DNA of 38,653 bases. It comes from Gammaproteobacteria bacterium (GTDB lineage: Bacteria > Pseudomonadota > Gammaproteobacteria > Pseudomonadales > JAHFSE01). Positions 18,967 through 28,584 of this stretch are shown in pieces. Each line of letters starts with the position of its first letter. Positions within the stretch are counted from its first letter, which is position 1. The notes below the pieces were generated by a model. It worked only from the letters and a program-made list of their open reading frames with translations. It did no database searches and was not told where the DNA came from. The stretch spans positions 7,250 to 45,902 of the forward strand of contig JAHFSE010000010.1 in NCBI GenBank assembly GCA_023265895.1, in the 5' to 3' direction. The position numbers and the translations under genes were made by a program.

Positions 18967-19965
18967 ATGTATAGAGCTGCTGCTACGAACCTATTTAAAA
19001 CATTCAGCACAATCACTACAGCTGTCTCTCCAAACATAACAAGTGCATTAACGAAGATTCAACCCATCACCGGTCAACGCATGCAAAGCCAAATTGCGCC
19101 CTGCCATTATCCACCCATAAGACTGCCTACTACTGCTATGGCAGCGCCTACTTGGTCATTACCAACACAGGTCACCATTCAAGAAATCAGCCCCATTTTA
19201 CCCAGTGCGGCTAAATTAAATCCGCAAGAAATAACCAGCGTCATAGATCAACTTGCAGAGAGCGGATTAACCTCAATCACTGCATCCTATATACCCACAC
19301 TATCACGCGCATGGATGACACAAAATATTCCACCGGGAATCACACCAACAACACAATTTTTATCATCAAATATTTGCGCCATTTCGACGCCTGTTTCTGC
19401 TTCTAAAATGGGACCTCTAGGGAAAGAACAATACGAACGATTAGAAAAACTGAGAGAATCTTCACGATTGGACCTACCCATACAAGCCGTTATTTCAGAT
19501 ATTTCTAGTGACGAATATCCAGCGGTTTCTATCAAACAGGTAGCTGAGCTGGCTAAACAATTGCGTGATATGGGATTTGAAATCACCTTGGAAATTCCCG
19601 GGGAAGTCAGCGTCGGTGCACTAGCACAATATTTGGAAGCGATCGGGCAACAAACACAGCTACCCGACGCACTCAGAATTTCTAACAGTCACGGTCAAGG
19701 CGTCGCTAATTTATTTTTAGCCTTGCAAATAGGGATTCAAAAATTTGAAAGTTCCATTGCTGGATTAGACAAAATGCTCGCCACTGAAGATCTATTATAT
19801 CAATTACAAGGTTTTGGCATTAAAACAGCGAATCCCATTCATCTACAAACACTCGCAAAACTGAGCCAAACCCTTTCTGCACAACTGGGTGTACCCAATT
19901 ATTCGAGTGTTGCTAATGCACTCAATAACAATAAAATGCCGATCTATAATAAACCAAAAGAATAA
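18967..19965 (+). CDS. Degenerate HMG-CoA lyase (HMGL)-like TIM-barrel protein, probably catalytically inactive, with acidic-residue-free N-terminal extension
   Basis: [40 protein letters not shown] and [46 protein letters not shown] co-linear with HMGL [16 protein letters not shown]...[20 protein letters not shown] and [58 protein letters not shown] (recalled human sequence, not aligned with a tool). Confidence 0.78.
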   Translation: [332 protein letters not shown]

Positions 19966-20006
19966 ATCGTAGAGGTCTATTCTAAAATAGCGAATCCACC
20001 GGCAAG

Positions 20007-22619
20007 TTAATTTTTTGCAATCAAATCACTGACCCAAGCATAAACGCTGTTCAGCGCCCTTGTTAGTTGTGCCGGTTGATCACCACCAGCCATCGCTAAA
20101 TCAGGTCGCCCACCGCCTTTACCACCTACTTGTTGAGCCAAGTAATTCACCAGCACACCAGCAGATAATTTTTTACATAACGGATCCGTGACACCGACGC
20201 ATAAACTGACTTTATTATCCTTGACACTGGCTAATGCAATGACCGCTTCGCCCAAAGTTTGTTTGTAGCGATCCACCACAGCACGTAGATTTTTTGCATC
20301 TATATCTTCTAAGCAAATCGCTAACACAGAGATAGAGTCACATTGTCGGACTTGAGCTAACCCTTGCTGCTCTGCGCTATGCAATAATTTCTGCGACAAG
20401 CGTTCGACATTTTTTTCCAATTCTTTTTGCTTATCGAATTGCGATTGTATGCGCTCGACTAATTGTTCTGGATTAGATTTTAATAGCTGCGCTAATTCTC
20501 CTAACTGTTGTGTTTGCTTTTGCATAAAAACCAAAGCCACCTCACCTGTCACTGCTTCAATCCGTCGCACGCCAGCAGCAACACCAGATTCCGAAAGGAT
20601 TTTAAATAACCCTATATCGCCCGTCCGTTGCGCATGAGTTCCACCGCACAGTTCCACAGAGAAATCTTCACGCCCCATACTTAATACCCGCACTTGCTGC
20701 GTATATTTTTCACCAAACAACGCCATAGCGCCTTTTTGTTTCGCTGCTTCTAAATCCATTAATTCAGTAGTAATATCCGTGTTTTCTAAAATTTTTTGAT
20801 TCACTAATTTTTCAATTTTTTGCAACTGATCAGCACTGATCGGCTCTAACCAAGAAAAATCGAATCGTAATTTTTGATCATCTACTAATGAACCTTTTTG
20901 TTGCACCTGCGGACCTAACAACTGACGTAACACGGCGTGCAATAAATGAGTTGCTGAATGATTCCGTCGAATCGCTTGTCGACGAGTTTCATTAAACCGC
21001 GCAGTCACACAATCGTTCGCTTGAAAAACGCCGCTCGCTACATAGCCTATATGCAACACCGCGTCTTGTTCTTTTTGCGTGTCTTCTACAATAAAAATAC
21101 TGCCATCCGCTTTGCGAATTTCTCCCCTATCACCTACTTGACCACCAGACTCTGCATAAAAAGGTGTGTTATCGAGTAAAATAATCCCTTGCTCACCAGT
21201 AGCTAAAGCAGATACCGCTTGTTCATGATGATAGATTTGCGTGAGCCGTGCAGAATTTTCCGCTGACTCATAACCAGTAAATTGCGATTTTTCTTCACCG
21301 GAAATTAATCCGGTTTTTAATGCACGAAATTGTCCCGCTTGCCGCGACTGTGCTTGCTGTTGTGCCATCGCTGCGTCAAAACCCATTTGATCGATTTTGA
21401 GATGCTTTTCTCGCGCAATATCCGCAGTTAAATCGAGAGGAAAGCCATAAGTGTCATACAGGGTAAATAAAATTTGGCCGGGAATGACATCACCGGTTAA
21501 TTGCGCACATTCCTTTTCTAGCAGTTTTAATCCTTGCGCTAATGTTTCGGAAAATTTTTCTTCTTCTAATAATAAAACTTTTTCCACTTGCGCTTGCGCA
21601 GGACGCAACTCTGGATAAGCATCACCCATCACAGCAATCAAAAATTTTACGCAACGACTAAAAAATCCCACGTCAGCACCGAGTTGATGCCCATGCCTTG
21701 CAGCACGACGAATAATTCTGCGGAGTACATAACCGCGACCTTCATTCGATGGAAAGACACCATCCACCACTAAAAAAGCGCAGGAACGAATATGATCAGC
21801 AATGACTCTTAAGGAATGATTTTTTAAATCAGCTATTTTGAGCAACGCTGCAATAGAACGAATCATCGACGCAAATAAATCAATTTCATAATTATTATGT
21901 ACCTGCTGCATCACCGCAGAAATACGCTCTAAACCCATACCGGTATCAACGGAAGGCTTTGGCAACGGAATTAATTCCCCACTTTCTTGTCGATCGTATT
22001 GCATGAAAACTAAATTCCACACTTCAATATAACGATCACCATCCTCATCGGGACTACCTGGTGGACCACCTGCTATTTCTGGGCCGTGATCATAAAAAAT
22101 TTCGGTGCAAGGGCCGCAAGGGCCGGTGTTGCCCATGGCCCAAAAATTATCTTTTTCACCTAGGCGAGAAAAGCGCTGTGGATCAATACCCACTTCATTC
22201 AACCAAATCGCTTCCGCTTCTTTATCGTCTTTAAATACCGTCACCCATAATTTTTCTTTCGGTAATTTCAAAATTTGTGTAAGAAAATCCCAAGCATAGT
22301 GAATCGCTTCACGTTTAAAATAATCGCCAAAACTAAAATTACCTAACATTTCAAAAAAAGTATGATGACGTGCGGTATAACCCACATTGTCTAAATCATT
22401 ATGCTTACCGCCAGCACGCACTACACGTTGCGAAGAAGCGGCCCGTACATAATCTCGTTTATCACGTCCCAGAAAAACATCTTTAAATTGCACCATGCCC
22501 GCATTGGTAAATAATAATGAGGGATCGTTATGAGGAATCAATGAACTACTGGGTACTACTTGATGACCATGCTGAGCAAAAAAATCTAAAAATGCTTGTC
22601 GTATTTCGGCGCTCTTCAT
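20007..22619 (-). CDS. alaS: Alanyl-tRNA synthetase
   Basis: MKSAEIRQAFLDFFAQHGHQVVPSSSLIPHNDPSLLFTNAGMVQFKDVFLG, RNHSATHLLHAVLR, CGGTHAQRTGDIG, GGKGGGRPDLAMAGG. Confidence 0.98.
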   Translation of the reverse strand: MKSAEIRQAFLDFFAQHGHQVVPSSSLIPHNDPSLLFTNAGMVQFKDVFLGRDKRDYVRAASSQRVVRAGGKHNDLDNVGYTARHHTFFEMLGNFSFGDYFKREAIHYAWDFLTQILKLPKEKLWVTVFKDDKEAEAIWLNEVGIDPQRFSRLGEKDNFWAMGNTGPCGPCTEIFYDHGPEIAGGPPGSPDEDGDRYIEVWNLVFMQYDRQESGELIPLPKPSVDTGMGLERISAVMQQVHNNYEIDLFASMIRSIAALLKIADLKNHSLRVIADHIRSCAFLVVDGVFPSNEGRGYVLRRIIRRAARHGHQLGADVGFFSRCVKFLIAVMGDAYPELRPAQAQVEKVLLLEEEKFSETLAQGLKLLEKECAQLTGDVIPGQILFTLYDTYGFPLDLTADIAREKHLKIDQMGFDAAMAQQQAQSRQAGQFRALKTGLISGEEKSQFTGYESAENSARLTQIYHHEQAVSALATGEQGIILLDNTPFYAESGGQVGDRGEIRKADGSIFIVEDTQKEQDAVLHIGYVASGVFQANDCVTARFNETRRQAIRRNHSATHLLHAVLRQLLGPQVQQKGSLVDDQKLRFDFSWLEPISADQLQKIEKLVNQKILENTDITTELMDLEAAKQKGAMALFGEKYTQQVRVLSMGREDFSVELCGGTHAQRTGDIGLFKILSESGVAAGVRRIEAVTGEVALVFMQKQTQQLGELAQLLKSNPEQLVERIQSQFDKQKELEKNVERLSQKLLHSAEQQGLAQVRQCDSISVLAICLEDIDAKNLRAVVDRYKQTLGEAVIALASVKDNKVSLCVGVTDPLCKKLSAGVLVNYLAQQVGGKGGGRPDLAMAGGDQPAQLTRALNSVYAWVSDLIAKN

Positions 22620-22653
22620 AAATTAAAATCTCATCATTTGATATATTTGTACT

Positions 22654-22683
22654 GTGTCATTCCCGCCTACGCGGGAATGACAC
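22654..22683. repeat. Short palindromic intergenic element (REP-like)
   Basis: GTGTCATTCCCGC-CTAC-GCGGGAATGACAC: 13-bp perfect stem, 4-nt loop, no T-run. Confidence 0.75.
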
Positions 22684-22687
22684 GAGC

Positions 22688-23203
22688 TTAGACATAGATT
22701 GATGCATTCACTGCCCTACGCGCTTGCTCCGGACTGAATCCACGACTCAGCAAAAATCGCATCTGCTGGATCGGTGTTTTAGCTTGCTGCTGTTTTTTCG
22801 CAGCTAAATGCCGAGCAAGTTCGCTCCAGTGTTTGGCATGGGTTTCCACCACACGAGCAATCTGAGCTTCAGGAATACCGCGCTGTTTTAATTCAAGCGT
22901 AATACGTAGGGGACCAAAACCCTTTTGCCGGCGCATAGTAACATAGGACGTCAAAAAACGAAGCTCGCTGAGGTAGCCCTGTTCAGTCAAACGATCCAGC
23001 ACCTGATGAATTGCAGCTGTGATCTCCGCTGAAACTGGCGGTGAGTTTATCCATCCAACGGCTTGTTTATTTTGGCTAGCTTTGACTAAACGATGGAATA
23101 ATTCTTCTCGCCCCCACTCTCTACGGGTTAATAATTGCACCGCTTTTTGATAAAGCCGTTTGACTTGCAACTCAGTTAATTCAGCATCTAGTAATGCATC
23201 CAT
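22688..23203 (-). CDS. recX: Regulatory protein RecX
   Basis: AVQLLTRREWGREELFHRLVK, LDRLTEQGYLSELRFLTSYVTMRRQKGFGPLRITLELKQRGI, FLLSRGFSPEQARRAV; upstream of alaS. Confidence 0.9.
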   Translation of the reverse strand: MDALLDAELTELQVKRLYQKAVQLLTRREWGREELFHRLVKASQNKQAVGWINSPPVSAEITAAIHQVLDRLTEQGYLSELRFLTSYVTMRRQKGFGPLRITLELKQRGIPEAQIARVVETHAKHWSELARHLAAKKQQQAKTPIQQMRFLLSRGFSPEQARRAVNASIYV

Positions 23204-23235
23204 AAATTAGCCTCTGCAATATTTGCTGTTGCCTT

Positions 23236-23907
23236 TTATTGATGATAATACTCAGTAGCATCGTCTATGCCTGCTTGCATAAAACCTTGCTTGCGCAATC
23301 GACAACTGTCACAAACACCACAAGCGCGCCCATTGGCATCCGCTTGATAACAAGAAACCGTCATGCGGTAGTCCACACCCAAGCTCACACCTAACTGAAT
23401 AATTTCCGCTTTACTCAAATATAATAACGGCGTTTCAATGCGCATACCGTGACCTTCCACGCCTTGCTGCGTCGCTAAATTGGCCAGCCGTTGAAAAGCT
23501 GCAATATATTCGGGTCGGCAATCAGGATAACCGGAATAATCCACCGCATTCACACCCAACACGATCGCGTCTGCGTCTATCACTTCCCCATAGGCCAGTG
23601 CTAATGACAAAAAAATAGTGTTACGTGCAGGCACATAGGTAATGGGAATCCCCACACTTTCTTGCTCCGGTACGGCAATCGTGAGATCTGTTAAAGCAGA
23701 GCCGCCCAGTTGCGCTAAATCCACTTGTAAGGTTTTATGTTCCATGACACCTAACAGGTCAGTGATACGAGACGCAGCGATTAATTCTGACTGATGACGC
23801 TGACCATAATTAAAGCTCAACGCATAACAGGCATAACCCTGCGATATTGCCCAAGCTAAACAGGTAGCAGAATCAAGACCACCAGAACATAAAATGACGG
23901 CTTTCAT
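23236..23907 (-). CDS. queC: 7-cyano-7-deazaguanine synthase
   Basis: [68 protein letters not shown]. Confidence 0.96.
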   Translation of the reverse strand: MKAVILCSGGLDSATCLAWAISQGYACYALSFNYGQRHQSELIAASRITDLLGVMEHKTLQVDLAQLGGSALTDLTIAVPEQESVGIPITYVPARNTIFLSLALAYGEVIDADAIVLGVNAVDYSGYPDCRPEYIAAFQRLANLATQQGVEGHGMRIETPLLYLSKAEIIQLGVSLGVDYRMTVSCYQADANGRACGVCDSCRLRKQGFMQAGIDDATEYYHQ

Positions 23908-24566
23908 TATCGCCCTCTCGATTCTGTCCAAATAAATTTATGTAATTGCAGCTGCATTCGCACCGGCAAACGATCCGCTAAAATCCATTCTGCTAATTGT
24001 TGCGCTGGTAATTGATCAAAACAAGGGGAGAATAATAAGTTACTGACACGTTGCGTCAATTGATGAGTATGGATTGTACTTTTTGCCCATTCATAATCGA
24101 TTTGATCAGAAATTACATATTTAATTTCATCGGTAGGCTTTAAAAATTTTAAATTTTCCCACAAATTTTTATCCACTTCATGAGAACTCGGGGTTTTTAA
24201 ATCCATCACAATTTTAACCCGAACATCCACTTCTTGAATTTCTAATGCACCACTGGTTTCTAGCGATATTTGATAATTTTCATCGCATAAAGCGGTTAAT
24301 AGAGATAAACAGTTTTTTTGCGCTAATGGTTCGCCACCGGTCACGGTAATATAAGTGGGTTGATACGCAGCAACAGCGGTCAGAATTTGTGGAATACTCA
24401 GACGCTCGCCACCTTTAAAAGCGTACTCGGTATCGCAATAACTACATCTGAGAGGGCAACCCGTTAAACGAATAAAAACCGTAGGCAAACCCATTCGACT
24501 GGATTCACCTTGAATAGAATAAAATATTTCATTAACGGTAATCAGTGACTGAACCTGTTTTTTCAT
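23907..24566 (-). CDS. queE: 7-carboxy-7-deazaguanine synthase (radical SAM)
   Basis: [50 protein letters not shown]. Confidence 0.95.
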   Translation of the reverse strand: MKKQVQSLITVNEIFYSIQGESSRMGLPTVFIRLTGCPLRCSYCDTEYAFKGGERLSIPQILTAVAAYQPTYITVTGGEPLAQKNCLSLLTALCDENYQISLETSGALEIQEVDVRVKIVMDLKTPSSHEVDKNLWENLKFLKPTDEIKYVISDQIDYEWAKSTIHTHQLTQRVSNLLFSPCFDQLPAQQLAEWILADRLPVRMQLQLHKFIWTESRGR

Positions 24567-24581
24567 TGGTGCAGCACCCAA

Positions 24582-25448
24582 TTATTTGAGTGAATTTTTC
24601 GCTAATTGCGCAGCGGAAGAATCGGGATATTGTTGAATCACACGATTAAAATAATTCTTTGCTTTGGCTGGCTGACCTTGCATGTTGTAGATAGTGCCCA
24701 ATTTATACAATGCCGCAGGAATTTTGGTATGGGTTGGATAATTTTGCACGATATAAGAAAAATGGTATTGCGCTTGATCTAAATCTGGCGTGGTAGAGAC
24801 CAAATTAATTTCACCTAACCAATAATGCGCATTGGCGGCAAAAATACCCTTGGGAAATTCTTTTAAATATTGCGCTAAAGCACGCTTAGCATCCTCTAAC
24901 TTTCTGGCTTTAATAAAATCTTGCGCCACTTGATAGCGCTGTTTTTCACTGAAAAAAGCCTGTTCATCCACGGGTGCCGCATTAGCGGCGTTGGTATGAT
25001 TCGTAGAAGGTGTTGCTGTAGGCCCAGTCTTTTTCAGTTCATTCATCCGCTGATCTAAATCAATGTAATGTTCTTTCTGCTGATTATCCAATACTTCCAA
25101 CTGATGGGCTTGTTCTTCAACTACACCTTGCAAAATTTGCAATTGTTCCTGTAATTGCGTCAATTGATTATGTAAATCCCACAAGGGATTTTCAGGCTGA
25201 GATTCTGTAGCGACAACATTACTATTTGCAGAGGCACTGATTGGTTCTGCCGCTACAGACGCAGAATTTTCAGCCTCTGAATTAGGCACAAAAACGCGCT
25301 GATCTGTAGGCCGCTCTACGATAACATTTTCCGCAGCAATCAAAGCATCAGGTAAAAGCATTAAAATACCGCACAAAGCACAACTAACAATGGATGCTTT
25401 TATACGAAGTTGAATTTTTTTACTCCAATGGATTGACTGCATAAACAC
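24582..25448 (-). CDS. cpoB: Cell division coordinator CpoB (YbgF), TPR-containing periplasmic protein
   Basis: Signal peptide, coiled-coil (LHNQLTQLQEQLQILQGVVEEQAHQLEVL), C-terminal TPR units (AKRALAQYLKEFPKGIFAANAHYWLGEINL); next to pal. Confidence 0.92.
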   Translation of the reverse strand: MFMQSIHWSKKIQLRIKASIVSCALCGILMLLPDALIAAENVIVERPTDQRVFVPNSEAENSASVAAEPISASANSNVVATESQPENPLWDLHNQLTQLQEQLQILQGVVEEQAHQLEVLDNQQKEHYIDLDQRMNELKKTGPTATPSTNHTNAANAAPVDEQAFFSEKQRYQVAQDFIKARKLEDAKRALAQYLKEFPKGIFAANAHYWLGEINLVSTTPDLDQAQYHFSYIVQNYPTHTKIPAALYKLGTIYNMQGQPAKAKNYFNRVIQQYPDSSAAQLAKNSLK

Positions 25449-25460
25449 ATCGCTCGCTAT

Positions 25461-26024
25461 TTATTGAGTGGTATAAATTAATTCAACGCGACGATTGTGT
25501 GCCCACGCTGATTCATCATGTTCTAACGAAACCGGTTTTTCCTCACCATAGCTGACTGTCTCAATTTGTTCACTGGTCACACTGTTTAGCGTTAAGAATT
25601 GTGCAATGGCATTTGCCCGTCGCTCACCTAATGCCAGGTTATATTCTCGCGTGCCACGCTCATCACCATGACCTTCTAAACGCACATGAGCCGACGCCTT
25701 GTTAGCTAAATATTGTGCATGCGCCTTCAATGCAGAATAAGATTCTGGCTTTAACGTATCTTGGTCATAATCAAAATAAAATACCCGTTGCTCGCGCAAA
25801 TCTGTCTTAGGATTCGTTGCACTCTCAGCTGTGTCTGATGCACTGGTTGCAGAAGTTGTTGCACTCGGCACAGGGGTGGTAGCAACCACTGTTGAAGTAT
25901 CTGCAGGTGCCTTGGTTGCAGCAGCCGGCGCTTTATTAAGCAAAGATTTAGTCGCCGCACAACCGGTCAATAAAACCATCAGTACCAAAGACAAAAATCG
26001 CATTTTGTGTATTTTCAACATCAT
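25461..26024 (-). CDS. pal: Peptidoglycan-associated lipoprotein
   Basis: Lipobox LTGCAA; VFYFDYDQDTLKPES, VRLEGHGDERGTREYNLALGERRANAI. Confidence 0.96.
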   Translation of the reverse strand: MMLKIHKMRFLSLVLMVLLTGCAATKSLLNKAPAAATKAPADTSTVVATTPVPSATTSATSASDTAESATNPKTDLREQRVFYFDYDQDTLKPESYSALKAHAQYLANKASAHVRLEGHGDERGTREYNLALGERRANAIAQFLTLNSVTSEQIETVSYGEEKPVSLEHDESAWAHNRRVELIYTTQ

Positions 26025-26069
26025 TCACTCCTTTAATAATTGACTTCACATTAAACAGACTTTAGCGAA

Positions 26070-27371
26070 TCAGCGAAAAGGAGACCATACCGGCTCTCTC
26101 ACTTCGCCTTGACGAGCAGGCAAGAAAAATTTAGCGCGACCATCGATGGATGTAACAGCTAAAACACCCTCATTACCGCGCAAGGTCGCGTAAATTATCA
26201 TATTTCCATTAGGGGCGACACTAGGAGACTCATCCAATTGAGTGGAAGTCAGAATATTCAAATGACCTTTCATCAAATCTTGGGTCGCAATATGAAACAA
26301 ACCCTGCTCACGATGAACCATCACCAAATATCGGCCATCTCGGGTAATCTCACCACGAGCATTATAGTTGCCCTCATAGGTGAGTCGACGAACACTATGG
26401 TCCGCCAAGCCTAGTTGATACAGCTGGGGCGATCCACCACGATTAGAGGTAAAGATTAAGCTGGCGCCATCGGGGTACCAACGAGGCTCGGTATCAATCG
26501 ACAAGTTTTTCGTCAATCGCAGCAAACTTTTATCCTCTAATTGATATAAATAAATCTCAGGATTGCCATCCTTCGATAAAGTCATAGCCAAGGATCGACC
26601 ATCCGGTGACCAAGCGGGTGCACCGTTGGTTCCCTTGTAAGCAGCAATTTTTTCCTGCTGCCCCGTCGCTAATTCATGAATATAAATTGCCGGTTTACCC
26701 CCTTGATGAAACGAGACATATGCCACGCGCTTGCCATCGGAAGACCAGCTAGGCGACAAAATAGGCTCTGGCGATTGGAAAATAGTTTGCGCACGATAAC
26801 CATCAGCATCGGCCATCTGCAATCGATAAAAAGTCTGTTTAGGGTGCGGTCTTTCCAAAGTAACATATAAAATTCGGGTAGAAAAAATACCGCGCATACC
26901 GGTCAATCGCTCATAAATTTGATCGCTAATATGATGGGCTAAATCTCGTAAATGACTCGCCTGACCTCGCCTAGCATCTAACAAATGCTGTCCATAGACG
27001 TCAAATAATTCAAACTCAAACTGATAGCCCTGCGGGTTTGGCTGAATGCGCCCAATGGTTAAATATTCTGCCGCAACTTGTTTCCACTCAGCAAAATTAA
27101 CGGATGCTTGCTGTGTGGGATGACTCGGTAATTGATCCTGGGCTAACGAACGAAATTGCGCGGTATGTGCAAGATCATCAGAAATAATTTGTGCAACATC
27201 TTCCGTCGGTGCACTCGCACCTTGCCACTGAAAGGGTGACACCGCAATGGCCGTCGCACTCGTCGTGCCATGGGTAATTTCGACCACTAAATCTTGCGCT
27301 GCAATCACAGGTAGTGAAAAAATCCACCCACAGAGGACATAGCCTAAAACACTAAACCAATTATTTTTCAT
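26070..27371 (-). CDS. tolB: Tol-Pal system protein TolB
   Basis: ARFKS/FSTRILYVT region and WD-like repeats SPSWSSDGKRVAYVSFH, APAWSPDGRSLAMTLSKDGNPEIY. Confidence 0.95.
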   Translation of the reverse strand: MKNNWFSVLGYVLCGWIFSLPVIAAQDLVVEITHGTTSATAIAVSPFQWQGASAPTEDVAQIISDDLAHTAQFRSLAQDQLPSHPTQQASVNFAEWKQVAAEYLTIGRIQPNPQGYQFEFELFDVYGQHLLDARRGQASHLRDLAHHISDQIYERLTGMRGIFSTRILYVTLERPHPKQTFYRLQMADADGYRAQTIFQSPEPILSPSWSSDGKRVAYVSFHQGGKPAIYIHELATGQQEKIAAYKGTNGAPAWSPDGRSLAMTLSKDGNPEIYLYQLEDKSLLRLTKNLSIDTEPRWYPDGASLIFTSNRGGSPQLYQLGLADHSVRRLTYEGNYNARGEITRDGRYLVMVHREQGLFHIATQDLMKGHLNILTSTQLDESPSVAPNGNMIIYATLRGNEGVLAVTSIDGRAKFFLPARQGEVREPVWSPFR

Positions 27372-27383
27372 AATAATATCTCG

Positions 27384-28130
27384 CTATAAATCATCAGATC
27401 GAAAAAGGACGACTAAAATTTTAAAGTATTGATTAAACAATCGCATTTCATTGGGTACTGGTAATGTTTTTGCTTTTTGTACGGCTTGCGTCGCTGAACG
27501 ATCAAAAACCGCATTACCACTAGATGCCAATACGGAAACGTTTATCACCTCACCACCCGGTAACATTACAATTTTCAAGGTGACTTTAATGGAATCATTG
27601 GTCGTTAAAGACTTAGTCCAATGCCGCTGTATTTTTTGTTTAATTAAACCAACATATTCTGCAATAGCCGCTTGATCTGCGGTTTGCTGTGCTTGCTGAT
27701 TCACATGCTGTTGTAACTGTGCAATTTCTTGGTTTTCTTCATTTAAAAAATCTTTTAATTCCTGGGTATTTAATTTTTGTTTTTCAGGCGCGGGTAATTT
27801 TTTAGTAGGCGCTGGTTGCTCATCGGATGCCTCAGTTTTTTTTTCCATTTTATCTAATTTTTTTTCTTCTTTTTTAACCGTAGGTTTTATTTCTGTCGTC
27901 ACGGGTTTAGACGTCGGTGGTTTTTGCTGTACGTGTGGCAACTGTTGAGAGATAGGTCGCCGAATCGCTGCTGTGTGAGTTGGTGACACCGATGCTAACG
28001 TGACTAATTGCGTTTGAATAAAATGCACCTCAGGTGGCTCAGGTTTTTTCCAAATCACCCACCCACCAAGGAGCAACAAACCCAACAAGATATGCAATAA
28101 AAAACTATAGCCGTAAGATTTCAAAATCAT
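27384..28130 (-). CDS. tolA: Tol-Pal system protein TolA
   Basis: N-terminal TM, Lys/Glu/Pro-rich middle, C-terminal TonB-like domain LKIVMLPGGEVINVSVLASSGNAVFDRSATQAVQKAKTLPVP. Confidence 0.92.
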   Translation of the reverse strand: MILKSYGYSFLLHILLGLLLLGGWVIWKKPEPPEVHFIQTQLVTLASVSPTHTAAIRRPISQQLPHVQQKPPTSKPVTTEIKPTVKKEEKKLDKMEKKTEASDEQPAPTKKLPAPEKQKLNTQELKDFLNEENQEIAQLQQHVNQQAQQTADQAAIAEYVGLIKQKIQRHWTKSLTTNDSIKVTLKIVMLPGGEVINVSVLASSGNAVFDRSATQAVQKAKTLPVPNEMRLFNQYFKILVVLFRSDDL

Positions 28131-28138
28131 GCGCTTTT

Positions 28139-28579
28139 TTATTGAGTCGACAAAGGTGTTACTTGAGGATCTGTGACTAAACCTAAATGTTCTACGCCCG
28201 TTTTTTGTAATAAAGACATTAGATGAATGACTTCTCTGTAGGCCACTTGTTGATCTCCTTCAACTAACACTTGCATGGTTGGCGACGCCCTCATTAATTC
28301 ACTCATCTGAGATTGTAAGGCAGGCCAAGCAATCGGCTGCGCTTTTTGACTCCCTCTTCGCAACCAATAACTACCGTCCGCTTTGACAGTTACGATGGTC
28401 AGATCTTCTTGGGTTTTAATCGGATTGGCAGATTCCTTGGGTAAATCAATTTTCACGCCTTGCGTTAATAACGGCGCCGCAACCATAAAGACCACTAACA
28501 ATACCAACATCACATCGATGTAAGGCACCACATTAATTTCAGCAATAGCATGACGTCGGTTTCTGATTGGATTCAGCAT
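28139..28579 (-). CDS. tolR: Tol-Pal system protein TolR
   Basis: AEINVVPYIDVMLVLLVVFMVAAPLLTQGVKIDLP. Confidence 0.95.
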   Translation of the reverse strand: MLNPIRNRRHAIAEINVVPYIDVMLVLLVVFMVAAPLLTQGVKIDLPKESANPIKTQEDLTIVTVKADGSYWLRRGSQKAQPIAWPALQSQMSELMRASPTMQVLVEGDQQVAYREVIHLMSLLQKTGVEHLGLVTDPQVTPLSTQ

Positions 28580-28584
28580 GGAAT

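Noticed and set aside
19287-19586. Minus-strand 99-aa ORF within the HMGL-like gene
   Set aside because: Antisense shadow ORF; the plus frame has clear homology across the same region.
27820-27900. Lys/Glu-rich low-complexity tract
   Set aside because: Normal helical middle domain of TolA.
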